A stretch of DNA of 64,000 bases from Bradyrhizobium sp. NP1 (GCF_030378205.1 NZ_CP127385.1:5868001-5932000); one strand, 5' to 3'; counted from the first letter of the stretch, positions 27,051 to 38,356 are shown. Notes: generated by a model from the letters alone, not told the origin. Numbers and translations are program-made.

Positions 27051-28478
27051 ATGTCCAAGCCAGATCTCTTCGCCGCGCAATCCGCAGCGACGGCGGACAA
27101 GGTACGCTGCGATGCATGCCCGGTGATGTGCTACATCAGGCCGGGCGCGGCCGGCGCCTGCGATCGCTACGCCAACGACAACGGCACGATCGTTCGCGTC
27201 GATCCCCATGTCGTGCTGGAGCGGACCGTGTCCGGCGGCGGCAGCCTCGTTCCATTCGCCGGAGCTCCCGACTGGGACGGCAATGTCGTCCACGAAAAGA
27301 GCCTGTTCGTGACCGCGATCGGTGCAGGCACAACCTACCCCGATTACAAGCCGGCGCCGCTGATCGTCGCATCCGACATCGCCGGCGTCGACATGGTGAC
27401 CGTCGTCACCGAGGGAATCTTCAGCTACTGCGGCGTCAAGATCAAGATCGACACCGATCGTCATCTCGGCAAAGAGACCGCACTGGTCCGCGCGCAGGGC
27501 GAAGTCGTCGGGCACGTGACGACCGGTGAATACGGCTCGCAGATGCTGTCGCTCGGCGGCGTCGATCACCTCACCGGCGGCTCCAAGAAGGAAGGCCGGG
27601 TGACCTGCGATACCATCATGGATCTCTGCAACGGCAACGCCGTGGAGCTTGCCATCGACGGCGGCTCATCGGTGGTCGTGCAGGCAGGCAAGGCGCCGAT
27701 CGTCAATGGCGTCGCGGAAACGCGCATGCGCGCCGGGTGCGGCTCGGCGACGATCGGCATGTTCGCGAAGCAGTGGCAGGGCAAGATCGACGAGGTGGTC
27801 GTGGTCGACGATCACATCACCGGCGTCTGGACCGAGCATCAGGCCGGCAAGATGCTTGGCTTGCGTCCAACCGGTGTGAAAGTAAAAGGTCGCCGCTCGA
27901 CGCCCGGCCGCTACTTCCAGGTCGCCGAGCCCGGCGGCGGCTGGGGCGGCACCGACGTCACCGATCCCCTGTCGATTCTCGGGCCGTTCGATCCAAAGGA
28001 GGCGTGGCCGGGACTGCGCATGCTGATGGTCAGCACGACCGGCGAGCAATGGGCCTATTACGAGCTCGACGACGCACTGCGGCCGGTCGAGCGGCCCCTG
28101 CCCGCTGCGCTCGTTCCGACCGTCGAGCGGATTGCCGAGAACTGCGAGCCGGCGCTCTGCAACGTGCTGTTCATGGGCGGCGCCGGCGGCTCGCTGCGAT
28201 CGGGCGTCACCGAGAATCCGGTTCGGCTGACCCGGTCGGTCAAGGATGCGCTGGTTTCCGTTACCTGCGGCGGCGCGCCAGTCTATGGCTGGCCCGGGGG
28301 CGGCATCACCTTCATGGTCGACGTCACGCGCGTTCCGCCCGGCGCCTTCGGTTATGTACCCACACCGGCGATCGTCGCCCCGATCGAATTCACGATGCGA
28401 CGCGCCGACTATGCGGCGCTTGGCGGACATCTCGACCATATCCGCCCGATCGACTCGCTGCGCGCTGCGCAATCCTGA
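27051..28478 (+). CDS. 6-hydroxynicotinate reductase-like Fe-S protein
   Basis: A 475-residue cytoplasmic protein from the ATG at 27051. The N-terminus has a cysteine cluster CDACPVMCYIRPG...CDRY with spacing C-x2-C-x3-C-x9-C, suited to an iron-sulfur cluster. More cysteines follow in FSYCGVKIK, VTCDTIMDLC, RAGCGSATIG, ENCEPALC and VTCGGAPVYG. The sequence resembles proteins annotated as 6-hydroxynicotinate reductase, an enzyme first known from anaerobic nicotinate fermentation that partly reduces the pyridone ring. I assign this by recognition, not alignment, so the reaction is uncertain. It follows the MFS carrier under a likely sigma-54 promoter and sits in the same region as HyuAB, which could open a lactam ring. 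Confidence 0.6.
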   Translation: MSKPDLFAAQSAATADKVRCDACPVMCYIRPGAAGACDRYANDNGTIVRVDPHVVLERTVSGGGSLVPFAGAPDWDGNVVHEKSLFVTAIGAGTTYPDYKPAPLIVASDIAGVDMVTVVTEGIFSYCGVKIKIDTDRHLGKETALVRAQGEVVGHVTTGEYGSQMLSLGGVDHLTGGSKKEGRVTCDTIMDLCNGNAVELAIDGGSSVVVQAGKAPIVNGVAETRMRAGCGSATIGMFAKQWQGKIDEVVVVDDHITGVWTEHQAGKMLGLRPTGVKVKGRRSTPGRYFQVAEPGGGWGGTDVTDPLSILGPFDPKEAWPGLRMLMVSTTGEQWAYYELDDALRPVERPLPAALVPTVERIAENCEPALCNVLFMGGAGGSLRSGVTENPVRLTRSVKDALVSVTCGGAPVYGWPGGGITFMVDVTRVPPGAFGYVPTPAIVAPIEFTMRRADYAALGGHLDHIRPIDSLRAAQS

Positions 28479-28649
28479 CCGGCCGTTCCCTTCTCTCTAT
28501 CCGGTTTGGCGGCGCGACGCAGCGATCGCCGTTTCCGGCATCACAGGAACGCGGGGGCATCGGAGGCGACGCGCGTCGCGATCACCCTCGAACGCCCTGA
28601 GGCGATCGCGCGGCAACGGCGGCTTCGGCCGCGCAGCTGATCAGCGGCA

Positions 28650-30668
28650 TCAGGACACCTCGGGCAGCCAGACGGTGAAGGTCGTACCTTTGCCGGGTTT
28701 GCTCGCAACCGAAATCCTGCCCCCTTGACGCGTCACGAGCATCTGACTGACCGACAGGCCGAGCCCGGTACCCTCGCGCCTTTTGGTCGTGAAGAACGGA
28801 TCAAAGATTCTCTGCATCACCTCCGGTGTCATGCCGGCGCCCGTATCCGCAACCTCGATGACGACCCCGGGACGGCCATCCAGGTCCTGGTCGAACGTCC
28901 GCACCGCGAGCCGCCCGCCATCCAGCATGGCATGAATCGCATTGACGATCAGGTTGACGAGGACCTGTTGAAGTTCGGTCCGGTTCATCAGGACAAGCCG
29001 CGACGCACTGTCTTCGCGCTCGACCGCAATCGTGGTCTTCTTGAGCAGATGCTGAACGAGCGGCAAAGTGTCGGAAACAATGTCCGCGACGGCCTGCGGC
29101 TCCAGGTAGCCGGCATATTCCTGCGGCTTGGCGAATTGCAGGAGCTTGGTCACGATTTCGCTGATGCGATGCATCTGCTCGTCAATCAGGCGAAACTCCG
29201 TCCTCGCTGCCTCGGCCTTCTCGCCCATCAGGTCCCGGATCACCTCCAGGTTTCCCTGCATGACCGCGATCGGATTATTGATCTCATGCGCGACGCCAGC
29301 GGTGATTTCGCCGATCGCCGCGAGCTTCTCCGACATGACGAGCTGCCTCGTCGTCGTCTCCAGTTGAAGATTGGCTTGCTGCAGCCTGAGGGCACGTTCC
29401 TCGACGCGCCGGTTCAATTCCTCGTTCCATTGACGCAACTGCGTGTCGCGCTCCTGAACCTGATCGAGTAGATGATCGAGATGGAGCGCTACCTGACCGA
29501 TCTCGTCCTTGCTCTCGACATCGCCGGTTCGCGCAGCCAGATCGCCGCTTTCCACCCGGGCGATCGTGCCGGTCATTCGCTCGAGCGGCCGAAAGATGCC
29601 GCTGGCCCACTTCAGGAATAAAGGAACGGTGGCAGCAGCCGCCACAAGGAACGCAGCCGCGATCCCCAGCAGGGCCTGGTGCTTCGCTTCGGTGAACGGC
29701 TGTTCCAGAAATCCCACATAGAGCATGCCGGCCCGTCGGCCATAGCTGTCGATGATCGGCTCATAGCCCGAGATGTACCAGTCGCTCACGACGAAAGCGC
29801 TGCCGAGCCAGGTGCGCCCCTGGTCGAGCACCGCAGCCCGCACCGCTGCCGACACCCGGGTTCCGAGGGCGCGGCGTCCCTCGAACAATCGCACATTGGT
29901 GCTGATCCGGACATCATCGAGAAACAACGTGGCTGTGCCCCGGCTGCCTTCGGGCAGGCCGGCGTCGTGGTAGACCAGGTCGTTGATGGTGTCGATAAAG
30001 CCAAGATTCCTGTTCAGCAGCATGCCGCCGACCAGCGCCGCACGCCGGCCGTCGGGCAGCAGCAGGGCGCTGGCCGAATGGATCACCATGCCGCGCGTCT
30101 CCAGCGTGCGACCGGCATCCGCGATGTCGTTGGCCGGGATCAGTTCAAGACGCGCGCGCTGCGCAAGCTCGGGCGATATCGCGGCAAGATCTGCGCTATC
30201 GAATATGTCGATGCCCGTCCTTGCTTGGCCGCCGAGCGCTGCGCGGATGACCGGCCAGTCCCATCGCACCGATGACGATCCGATGGGCCGCGCGCCCGCG
30301 ATGATCCGTCCGTCGTCGCCGACCAGATAGAGAAAATCGAACCTGAGGGCTTGCGCCTTCTCCGTCAGCAACGCGGCGAGGCCCTCGTTGACGGAGCCAC
30401 CTCCCGCAAGGAGATCGCGAAACCGCGCCGATTCGCCCACGGAGACGAGCTGTTGTTCGGTGCTCTCGAGGATCCGCGCCAGGTATTGATGGGCAATGGT
30501 CAAATCGCCATTGACCTTGGAGATCAGCGCGGCATCGAATTTGGCGTTCCAGCGGTAGATGGTGATGGCAAGCAGCAGCGGCAGAATGACCAGCATCGGC
30601 AGGAGCGCGATCGCCAGCAGGCGGTAACGGACCGATCGCCTGCCAGACGCCGGCATGACCTTATACAT
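28650..30668 (-). CDS. Membrane-bound sensor histidine kinase with Cache and HAMP domains
   Basis: A 672-residue sensor from the ATG at 30668, overlapping the response-regulator stop by 8 bases. Membrane segments lie at about residues 17-37 (LLPMLVILPLLLAITIY) and 330-352. Between them is a periplasmic Cache-like sensor ending SYGRRAGMLYVGFLE. A HAMP domain (355-400) and a coiled coil follow. The kinase core has the phospho-acceptor His461 in GVAHEINNPIAV, the N-box asparagine (LIVNAIHAM, near 576), DTGAGM near 608 and GTGLGLSVS near 633. This is the DctB/NtrB-like class that partners sigma-54 activators. It likely senses the external compound imported by the MFS carrier. Confidence 0.95.
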   Translation of the reverse strand: MYKVMPASGRRSVRYRLLAIALLPMLVILPLLLAITIYRWNAKFDAALISKVNGDLTIAHQYLARILESTEQQLVSVGESARFRDLLAGGGSVNEGLAALLTEKAQALRFDFLYLVGDDGRIIAGARPIGSSSVRWDWPVIRAALGGQARTGIDIFDSADLAAISPELAQRARLELIPANDIADAGRTLETRGMVIHSASALLLPDGRRAALVGGMLLNRNLGFIDTINDLVYHDAGLPEGSRGTATLFLDDVRISTNVRLFEGRRALGTRVSAAVRAAVLDQGRTWLGSAFVVSDWYISGYEPIIDSYGRRAGMLYVGFLEQPFTEAKHQALLGIAAAFLVAAAATVPLFLKWASGIFRPLERMTGTIARVESGDLAARTGDVESKDEIGQVALHLDHLLDQVQERDTQLRQWNEELNRRVEERALRLQQANLQLETTTRQLVMSEKLAAIGEITAGVAHEINNPIAVMQGNLEVIRDLMGEKAEAARTEFRLIDEQMHRISEIVTKLLQFAKPQEYAGYLEPQAVADIVSDTLPLVQHLLKKTTIAVEREDSASRLVLMNRTELQQVLVNLIVNAIHAMLDGGRLAVRTFDQDLDGRPGVVIEVADTGAGMTPEVMQRIFDPFFTTKRREGTGLGLSVSQMLVTRQGGRISVASKPGKGTTFTVWLPEVS

Positions 30669-32076
30669 GCCAGGCCGCACATTTGCGGTCGATCGTCTTG
30701 CGCGAGATACCGAGCCGGCGTGCAGCTTCCTCGCGATCGCCGCCCGCCTCGCGGAGCACGGATAAAATATGCCGTCGCTCCACTTCCGCCAGACTCTGGC
30801 CGCCCTGCTCATCGGAATCAGCGGCCCTTTCGAAATCCTCCGGGAAGCCGCCGAGGATCACCGTTCGCTCCACGAGGTTGCGCAATTCGCGGATATTTCC
30901 GGGCCAGTCATATCTCGAAAGCGCGGCGCGCACCCTGTCGTCGATCGCGACAGGCGGCATGCCGAGCTGCTGGGTGAGCTCGCGCATGAAAAGCGCCGCG
31001 AGATACTGCACGTCCTCGCCGCGATCCTTCAGCGGCGGCAGACGAATTTGCATGACGTTGATCCGAAAGTAGAGGTCGGACCGGAAGGTGCCCGCCTCGA
31101 CGCGGCTTTGCAGGTCAGCGTTGGTGGCAAAGACGAAACGGGCGTCGAACGGAACCTCCCGCTCCGAGCCGACCGGCCGCACGCGGCGGTCTTCCAGGAC
31201 ACGCAGCAGCTTGCTCTGCAAGAGATACGGCAGCTCGCCAATTTCGTCGAGGAAGAGCGTGCCGCCCTGCGCATGCATGAACAGGCCTTCGCGGTCACGG
31301 CCGGCGCCGGTAAATGCCCCCTTCAAATGGCCAAACAATTCGCTCTCGATCATGTCAGGCGGAATGGCGCCACAGTTGACCGGCACAAAGAGCTTGTCGG
31401 CCCGGTTTGACAGCGAATGGAGCAAGCGGGCCGCCACGTCCTTCCCCGTTCCCGATTGCCCCGTGAACAAGACCGAGGTCGGCAAGGGAGCGACGCGCGC
31501 GATGGTCTCACGCACTTTATGGATCGCGGCAGAATCGCCGAGCAGCTTGTCGCGCAAAAGAACCTGATGTGATGCCGATCTCAGTTCCTGGCGCAGCACG
31601 TCGTTCTCACGCTGCAGCCGGGTCCGATCGAGACAGCGCGCCACGGCGTTGAGCAGCTGGTTCGATCGGAACGGTTTCAGAACAAAGTCGACGACGCCGG
31701 CACGCAAGGCCTCTATCGCGGTGTCCAGATCGGCATAAGCGGTCATCAGGATCACATCGGCGAAGAAGCCGATCGTCCGCTGCTCTGCGAGCCAATCAAG
31801 ACCGTTCCTGCCGGGCATGATGTTGTCGAGGATCACGACATCGAACGGCTGCTCGTCGAGCTTGCGCGATGCCTCCTTCGTGTCCGCAGCCTCCTCGATC
31901 CGCTTGCAGCGCGGCTTGAGCGTCCGAACCAGGAAGTTGCGCATGCCAGGTTCATCGTCGACCACCAGGATGGACGCCTGGGCCAGCCATGGACCAAACT
32001 CCGGATCAGCTGCGGCTGCACCGATCCTGCCGGTTGTCTCCAGGGGCATTCGGCTTCCTTCCGGCGCACCAGTCAT
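30661..32076 (-). CDS. NtrC-family sigma-54-dependent response regulator
   Basis: A 471-residue activator from the ATG at 32076, which follows a GGGAGAG ribosome-binding site; the frame is open to 32118. The receiver domain (35-150) has phosphorylatable Asp84 in VILDNIMPGR and the acidic pair VVDDEPG. The AAA+ domain carries Walker A GQSGTGKD and the sigma-54 contact loop GAFTGA. The C-terminal Fis-type HTH reads EEAARRLGISRKTIDRK. It forms an operon with the sensor kinase (8-base overlap). A sigma-54 promoter at 25573-25587 before the MFS gene is its most evident target. Confidence 0.96.
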   Translation of the reverse strand: MTGAPEGSRMPLETTGRIGAAAADPEFGPWLAQASILVVDDEPGMRNFLVRTLKPRCKRIEEAADTKEASRKLDEQPFDVVILDNIMPGRNGLDWLAEQRTIGFFADVILMTAYADLDTAIEALRAGVVDFVLKPFRSNQLLNAVARCLDRTRLQRENDVLRQELRSASHQVLLRDKLLGDSAAIHKVRETIARVAPLPTSVLFTGQSGTGKDVAARLLHSLSNRADKLFVPVNCGAIPPDMIESELFGHLKGAFTGAGRDREGLFMHAQGGTLFLDEIGELPYLLQSKLLRVLEDRRVRPVGSEREVPFDARFVFATNADLQSRVEAGTFRSDLYFRINVMQIRLPPLKDRGEDVQYLAALFMRELTQQLGMPPVAIDDRVRAALSRYDWPGNIRELRNLVERTVILGGFPEDFERAADSDEQGGQSLAEVERRHILSVLREAGGDREEAARRLGISRKTIDRKCAAWHV

Positions 32077-32181
32077 GCGCTCTCCCTCGATGGTAAGGCC
32101 GTCTCGGCGGTAAGGCAAAGAGCTTCGGTCATCAGCGAGAGCCCTGCCCTTTGTCGTGCACCGCCCAGCCCATCGCTGCCC

Positions 32182-32592
32182 TCAGCGCGTCGCCGGCCGG
32201 CCACTCTTGATCGCGAGGCGCTGCGACAGCCGGCGGAGATCAACCACCATCCGCTCGTGGGTGCCTCTTCCGATCTCCTCGACTTCGTCGCGCGCCGTCA
32301 CGGCGAAGGCGATGCGCCGTCCATCGACCTCGACCACTTCCGCCTCCGCCGTCACGCGCTGCCCGACCGGCGTCGCGGCGAGATGACGAACGTCGACCAC
32401 CGTGCCGAGCGCGCTCTCGCCGGGCTCCAGGTAGCCGCGCACGGCGTTGAGGGCTGCATTTTCCATCACCAGGACCATGATCGGCGTCGCCAGTACCGGC
32501 GGCAGCATCGCATCCTTGAACCGGTTCGCCAGATGTTCGGGTGCGACGACCAGTGTGAAGCTTCCCTTGGCGCCCAGTGGAATCGCCTGCAT
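32182..32592 (-). CDS. FlK-like hot-dog thioesterase
   Basis: A 136-residue single hot-dog domain resembling fluoroacetyl-CoA thioesterase FlK. Residues Thr36 (LATPIM), Glu44 (VMENAAL) and His70 (DVRHLAATPVG) have the same spacing (8 and 26) as the FlK catalytic set Thr42/Glu50/His76. The family hydrolyses small acyl-CoAs, and only some members discriminate fluorinated substrates, so fluoroacetate resistance must not be assumed. A GGAGGTGAG ribosome-binding site precedes the ATG. It stands alone between the two-component system and the stress genes. Confidence 0.85.
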   Translation of the reverse strand: MQAIPLGAKGSFTLVVAPEHLANRFKDAMLPPVLATPIMVLVMENAALNAVRGYLEPGESALGTVVDVRHLAATPVGQRVTAEAEVVEVDGRRIAFAVTARDEVEEIGRGTHERMVVDLRRLSQRLAIKSGRPATR

Positions 32593-32758
32593 CTCTCACC
32601 TCCTTGCTTCCGTTGAGAGCCTCCCGCGCGACCTGCCAAAGTCGCGGAGCCGGACAGAGGGCCAAACTCCGCCCTCGAAGCTGGCCAGAATCGGCGCCCC
32701 TGTCACCCATAGTCCGGTCAGAAAGCGGGCAGCGACGTTCGGTGCCACGCGGGTGGAT

Positions 32759-32953
32759 CTAGTCCGCGTCATCGAGCGGCGGACGCGATGCGCCCTGTCC
32801 GTGCTGGTCCGAAAAGCGAAGAGCATCGATAATCATCATCTTGATCTGCTTTGGTTCATCATCATGGTTTAGCTCAAGTTCCCACAGCAGCGACGCAAAC
32901 GCCTCTTCGTCTACTTTTTCGAGTGCATCAGCAAGTTCCTTGGGGCTCATCAT
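32759..32953 (-). CDS. Small acidic protein of unknown function
   Basis: A 64-residue protein from an ATG-ATG at 32953 preceded by AAGGAG. It is acidic and likely helical (MSPKELADALEKVDEEAFASLLWELEL), with no signal, membrane segment or recognisable motif. The good ribosome-binding site and ordered amphipathic composition support a real gene. It is the first of several small proteins on this strand leading towards CbpM/CbpA, suggesting a stress role by association only. Confidence 0.6.
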   Translation of the reverse strand: MMSPKELADALEKVDEEAFASLLWELELNHDDEPKQIKMMIIDALRFSDQHGQGASRPPLDDAD

Positions 32954-33102
32954 GCATCTCCTTGCTCGCTGCCGAACCATGTCTTGCAGCTTGTGCGCCG
33001 GAACGGCCCGCCGCATGTCAGGCCACCTGGCTCAAGCGCAATTTTCGTCGCGGAGCCGGCCCGAGTTGCATACCGACTGCCGCCGCCGGCCACGACAATT
33101 GA

Positions 33103-33327
33103 TCAGGGCTTCAAGAACGCGGGTATCAAGTCCTCCTCCACGATGATGTGCGCTGTTTCCGCCGTCAGTTCACCACCGACCGGATCCAGTCCTTTGGCTG
33201 CATCGAAAAGGATGGATCGCACGTCGTCCGGCGAGAGCACACCCTTTGCGACAAGCTTGCGTACAAGGGCCCGCAGAATGAGGACGTCGATTTCGCCGTG
33301 TCCGAGCGACATTGCCTTTTCGGTCAT
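33103..33327 (-). CDS. Small helical protein of unknown function
   Basis: A 74-residue protein beginning MTEKAMSLGHGEIDVLI after a GGGAGA ribosome-binding site. It looks all-helical (ALVRKLVAKGVLSPDDVRSILFDA) and ends IPAFLKP. No family was recognised. It lies 45 bases downstream of cbpM on the same strand and may be the tail of the cbpA-cbpM operon. Coding is supported by its start context and sensible composition. Confidence 0.62.
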   Translation of the reverse strand: MTEKAMSLGHGEIDVLILRALVRKLVAKGVLSPDDVRSILFDAAKGLDPVGGELTAETAHIIVEEDLIPAFLKP

Positions 33328-33372
33328 CCGTGATCTCCCGCATCATGCGCGTCTCGACGGGCAGGCGAAGCC

Positions 33373-33654
33373 CTAGCGCGACGTTCCCTGAATATCCCTG
33401 TTCAATTGCGCGAGCGCGCGACGCAGACCGTGAAGCTGATCCACCAGATGAAGAATCACGTCGACGCCTTCGTCGTTGACTCCGAAATCGGCTTTCAGGT
33501 CCCGGATGAGATGCGCCCGCGCGACGTCCATCTCGGAGAAATTCATTCCAGCCGCCGTCTGGTCGGGAACAAGCCAGTGCTGCTCGACCCAGACTTCCAG
33601 CGTTTGCACCTCGATACCCGCACGACTGAGGAACTCCACTTTGCTCATGGTCAT
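33373..33654 (-). CDS. cbpM: Chaperone modulator CbpM-like protein
   Basis: A 93-residue protein with a MerR-like/CbpM pattern: [24 protein letters not shown] followed by [42 protein letters not shown]. CbpM binds the J-domain of CbpA and tunes its co-chaperone activity. The start overlaps the cbpA stop by 4 bases, the canonical cbpA-cbpM layout. This supports the assignment despite low sequence conservation in the family. Confidence 0.85.
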   Translation of the reverse strand: MTMSKVEFLSRAGIEVQTLEVWVEQHWLVPDQTAAGMNFSEMDVARAHLIRDLKADFGVNDEGVDVILHLVDQLHGLRRALAQLNRDIQGTSR

Positions 33655-34556
33655 GATGTGCTGTCCTCGCGCGGATTGAATGCCTTCCCCTTGTCCCAGT
33701 TCGAAACGAACGCCTCCAGCTCGGGATCAGGAGGTTTCGGCAAGACCACCTTCAGCTTGACGAACTGGTCTCCGTGCCCGCCGTCGCGGCGTGGCGCGCC
33801 CTTGCCTTTCAAGCGCAGCGTCGTGCCGGTGTTCGACCCCTTCGGAACCGTCATGGTGACGTCGCCGGTCGGCGTCGGAACGCGAATCCGTCCGCCCAGC
33901 ACCGCTTCAGAAAGCGAGACCGGCAATTCCAGGGAGATGTCGTCGCCTTCGCGCGTGAAGCGGGGATCGGGCAGGACCTCGACCTCGATCAAGGCATCGC
34001 CGTGTCCCCCTTTCCCGGTGCCGGGCGCTCCCTTGCCTCGCAGACGAAGAATCTGCCCGTCGAGCAGTCCGGGCGGAATCGTCACGTCGAGGGTGCCGCC
34101 GTCCGGCAGCGTCAGCCGCTTGTTCGCGCCGGTGATCGACTCTGCAAAGGCGATCGGCAGATGGTAATGCAGGTCCTGTCCGCGGCGGTTCGCGCGCGCC
34201 CTTCCGCTGCGCCTGAGAAGCTCGGCGAGCGCGTCATCCTCATCCATGAAATCGGCGAAACCGGAATTGTCCGTGTAGGGATGACCGTGATCCGAGGTGG
34301 CGAAATCCCGATAGAAGCGATGCTGCGGCCGCTCCGCGCCCGTCGCATCGATCTCGCCGGCGTCGAAACGTTTTCGCTTCTCGGCATCGCTGAGTAGATC
34401 GTAGGCGCCGGCGACTTCCTTGAATTTGTCCTCGGCCGCCTTGTCACCGGGGTTGAGATCCGGGTGCAGTTTCTTCGCCAGCTTGCGATATGCCTTCTGG
34501 ATATCGGCGGAAGATGCCGTTGGGGCAACGCCGAGAACCTCGTACGGATTTTTCAC
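33651..34556 (-). CDS. cbpA: DnaJ-class co-chaperone CbpA-like protein
   Basis: A 301-residue J-protein. The N-terminal J-domain (residues 1-70: [20 protein letters not shown]) has the essential HPD in [10 protein letters not shown]. There is no zinc-finger domain; two C-terminal beta-sandwich substrate-binding domains follow ([17 protein letters not shown], then [20 protein letters not shown]). This is the CbpA architecture rather than DnaJ. It would deliver clients to the DnaK encoded 1.3 kb away and is coupled to cbpM by a 4-base overlap. Confidence 0.93.
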   Translation of the reverse strand: MKNPYEVLGVAPTASSADIQKAYRKLAKKLHPDLNPGDKAAEDKFKEVAGAYDLLSDAEKRKRFDAGEIDATGAERPQHRFYRDFATSDHGHPYTDNSGFADFMDEDDALAELLRRSGRARANRRGQDLHYHLPIAFAESITGANKRLTLPDGGTLDVTIPPGLLDGQILRLRGKGAPGTGKGGHGDALIEVEVLPDPRFTREGDDISLELPVSLSEAVLGGRIRVPTPTGDVTMTVPKGSNTGTTLRLKGKGAPRRDGGHGDQFVKLKVVLPKPPDPELEAFVSNWDKGKAFNPREDSTS

Positions 34557-34811
34557 GACCTACTCCGCAAGGCCTTCAATTCGCATGACGATCATGAGGG
34601 CTCAGTTTCGCGAAATTTGCAACAGCATTCGGCACGCACAAAGTGGTTCGTGGTCCACCGGCGATGATGTCAGCCGAACCAATTTCGCGCTTGAGGCAGG
34701 AATCGCAGCCGGCCCAGCTTCGCCTCGGCCATGAGGAAATGGCCACGGCTCAGGCCGCGCCGGGCGATCGCCTGCGAAGTGGCGGCTGCAAGCGTTCGCA
34801 TCGTCTCCTTG

Positions 34812-34994
34812 CTAGGCCGTATGTCCGGGATCCGTATATCTCGGAAAGTTCTTCTCTTGCTGCGGCGTCATTTTCGCGGTGTCCGGCTTGCCCGGAACGC
34901 CGCGCGGGCCGAGCAGCGCTCGCGTGATGTCGTCCTCGCTCAAACGGGGTTTGCCATCTTCGAGTTGCCCGTTGCCTCCGTGACTGATCGTCAT
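34812..34994 (-). CDS. Small hydrophilic protein of unknown function
   Basis: A 60-residue polar protein beginning MTISHGGNGQLEDGKPRLSE after a GGGAGGG ribosome-binding site. It is rich in Gly, Pro, Asp and Lys and looks largely disordered (TPQQEKNFPRYTDPG). No family was recognised. Support is the start context and coherent composition; the neighbours on both sides are chaperone or stress-related genes on the same strand. Confidence 0.5.
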   Translation of the reverse strand: MTISHGGNGQLEDGKPRLSEDDITRALLGPRGVPGKPDTAKMTPQQEKNFPRYTDPGHTA

Positions 34995-35108
34995 TTCGCC
35001 CTCCCGCGCATGAATGCTTCGACGGTGTTTGGAGGCCGAAACGGATCGCTCCCGCGCGGCCTCCCGGATTCGAGTTTCAACAACCCGACAGCGGCTTCGA
35101 CGAGCCCG

Positions 35109-35591
35109 TTACCTCCCCGGCCGCAGTTCCAGGCTCTCCAGTCCCGCCGCGACACTGAGGCCGACTTCGCCTTGCACACTCAAAGGCTGCAACGCGATGG
35201 ATCTGTTCGAACCGCCGACCAGCACGTTGCCGCCAAGGCCGAGGCCGACCGCGGCACTGGCGTCGGCGCCCGCATAGGTGCCGGCGAGGTCGCCCGGCCC
35301 GAGCCGCGCCACCGGCGCGAACACGCTCCAGGCGAGCGCCGTGTTCTCGGTGATTCCGATATCGAGGCCCACCTTCTGGATGACGGCGACATAGTAATCC
35401 GGCGGCACGCCATCGACGCGCAGCATGCATCCGAGATTGGTCACCGATCCCACGATGAAGCCGACGCTGGCACCGCCACGGCACTCGAGCACACCGACCT
35501 GCACCCGTTGGGCTGGCTGCTGCGCGTCGGCAGCGAAGGGAGCCGCAAGCATGGTCGTGATGACGGCGGCAAGGATGGTCGAACGGCGCAT
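35109..35591 (-). CDS. DUF992 family exported protein
   Basis: A 160-residue secreted protein. A clear signal peptide (MRRSTILAAVITTMLAAPF) ends at the AxA site ADAQQ. The mature part has the DUF992 pattern: VQVGVLECRGGASVGFIVGS, LGCMLRVDG, and a glycine-rich C-terminal half predicted to be beta-structured (VGLGLGGNVLVGGSNRSIALQPLSVQG). It lacks an established function and is common in Bradyrhizobium-like genomes. It has no tight operon link; dnaK lies about 270 bases upstream, with nothing recognisable in between. Confidence 0.85.
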   Translation of the reverse strand: MRRSTILAAVITTMLAAPFAADAQQPAQRVQVGVLECRGGASVGFIVGSVTNLGCMLRVDGVPPDYYVAVIQKVGLDIGITENTALAWSVFAPVARLGPGDLAGTYAGADASAAVGLGLGGNVLVGGSNRSIALQPLSVQGEVGLSVAAGLESLELRPGR

Positions 35592-35859
35592 TCAAATACT
35601 CCTGGTTGAGAACGGGCTACAGTTTGTAGGAACGGATGGATTTCGATCGGGGTTTCGAATCGGCACATGGACTCCGGCGCTTCCACCCCCTCGGCCTGGA
35701 AGCGCGATCTCTGCACGGGATATCTCAAATCGGCCTTTTGCTGCGGAGACTGCCGATCCCGTCCAACGAACCGTCCCGAGCAGCCGCATCCGGCTGCCCG
35801 GCAACGGTATTGGCAAGACAGAAATCAGCCGACCACAGGTCTCCATGTCGTCTGCGAGA

Positions 35860-37755
<1,896 letters not shown>

Positions 37756-37920
37756 CACGGCACTCCCTCAACTCGGTTTACTACTCTGTTCATCTTGTCA
37801 CACGTCGAAGAGCCCGACCAGAACGGAACGTGGGTTTGGCCGCCGCACCAGGTCCGGCTCGTCATCGACGCCTGACGCTTGATCTGATGGTTCGATGTCA
37901 CAAGGACCGCAGTGCTTACC

Positions 37921-37948
37921 GATTATTCTGCATAATCATTGGCCAATG
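37921..37948. promoter_or_regulatory. Adjacent perfect palindromes upstream of dnaK
   Basis: GATTAT/ATAATC (37921-37926 and 37932-37937, 5-base spacer) is followed at once by the 12-base perfect palindrome CATTGGCCAATG (37937-37948). They lie about 170 bases before the dnaK start in an unusually AT-rich patch. A protein-binding or promoter role is likely but unproven. Confidence 0.4.
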
Positions 37949-38356
37949 CCAGGTGACGCGCTGGTGACGCCCCGGCTGCAACCCCATATGCCTGGCTCGT
38001 CGCTTTGCCACCGCTGTTGTGTTTGCTCAAACGACGGCACCACGGTCACTGATCGGGGTCAGCTCGCCGACCATCCTCATCTCCCTCCTGGCTTCGCGCA
38101 TGTCGATCTTTTGCGACATGGGACCACGTGATTGCGGTGAGGCACATCATCGAACAGGCGGCTTACCTCGCGATGACGCGCGCGCAAGCGGAGTCCCGAG
38201 GTCGCGCTCAAAGAGTCTGCCTGAACCAACCGAGGTTAGAGCGCCTCGCGCCATGATCCCGTCCACCGCTGATGTCCGGATATTGCTAGCAACCGACGTG
38301 CCATCTTGCACAGGAAGCAAAATCAACGGTTTAAGATTCGATTTTTCAGTAACGCA

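Noticed and set aside
37760..37900. Possible RpoH heat-shock promoter upstream of dnaK
   Set aside because: CTTG-like words are present, but no correctly spaced -10 element could be found by eye, so it was not annotated.
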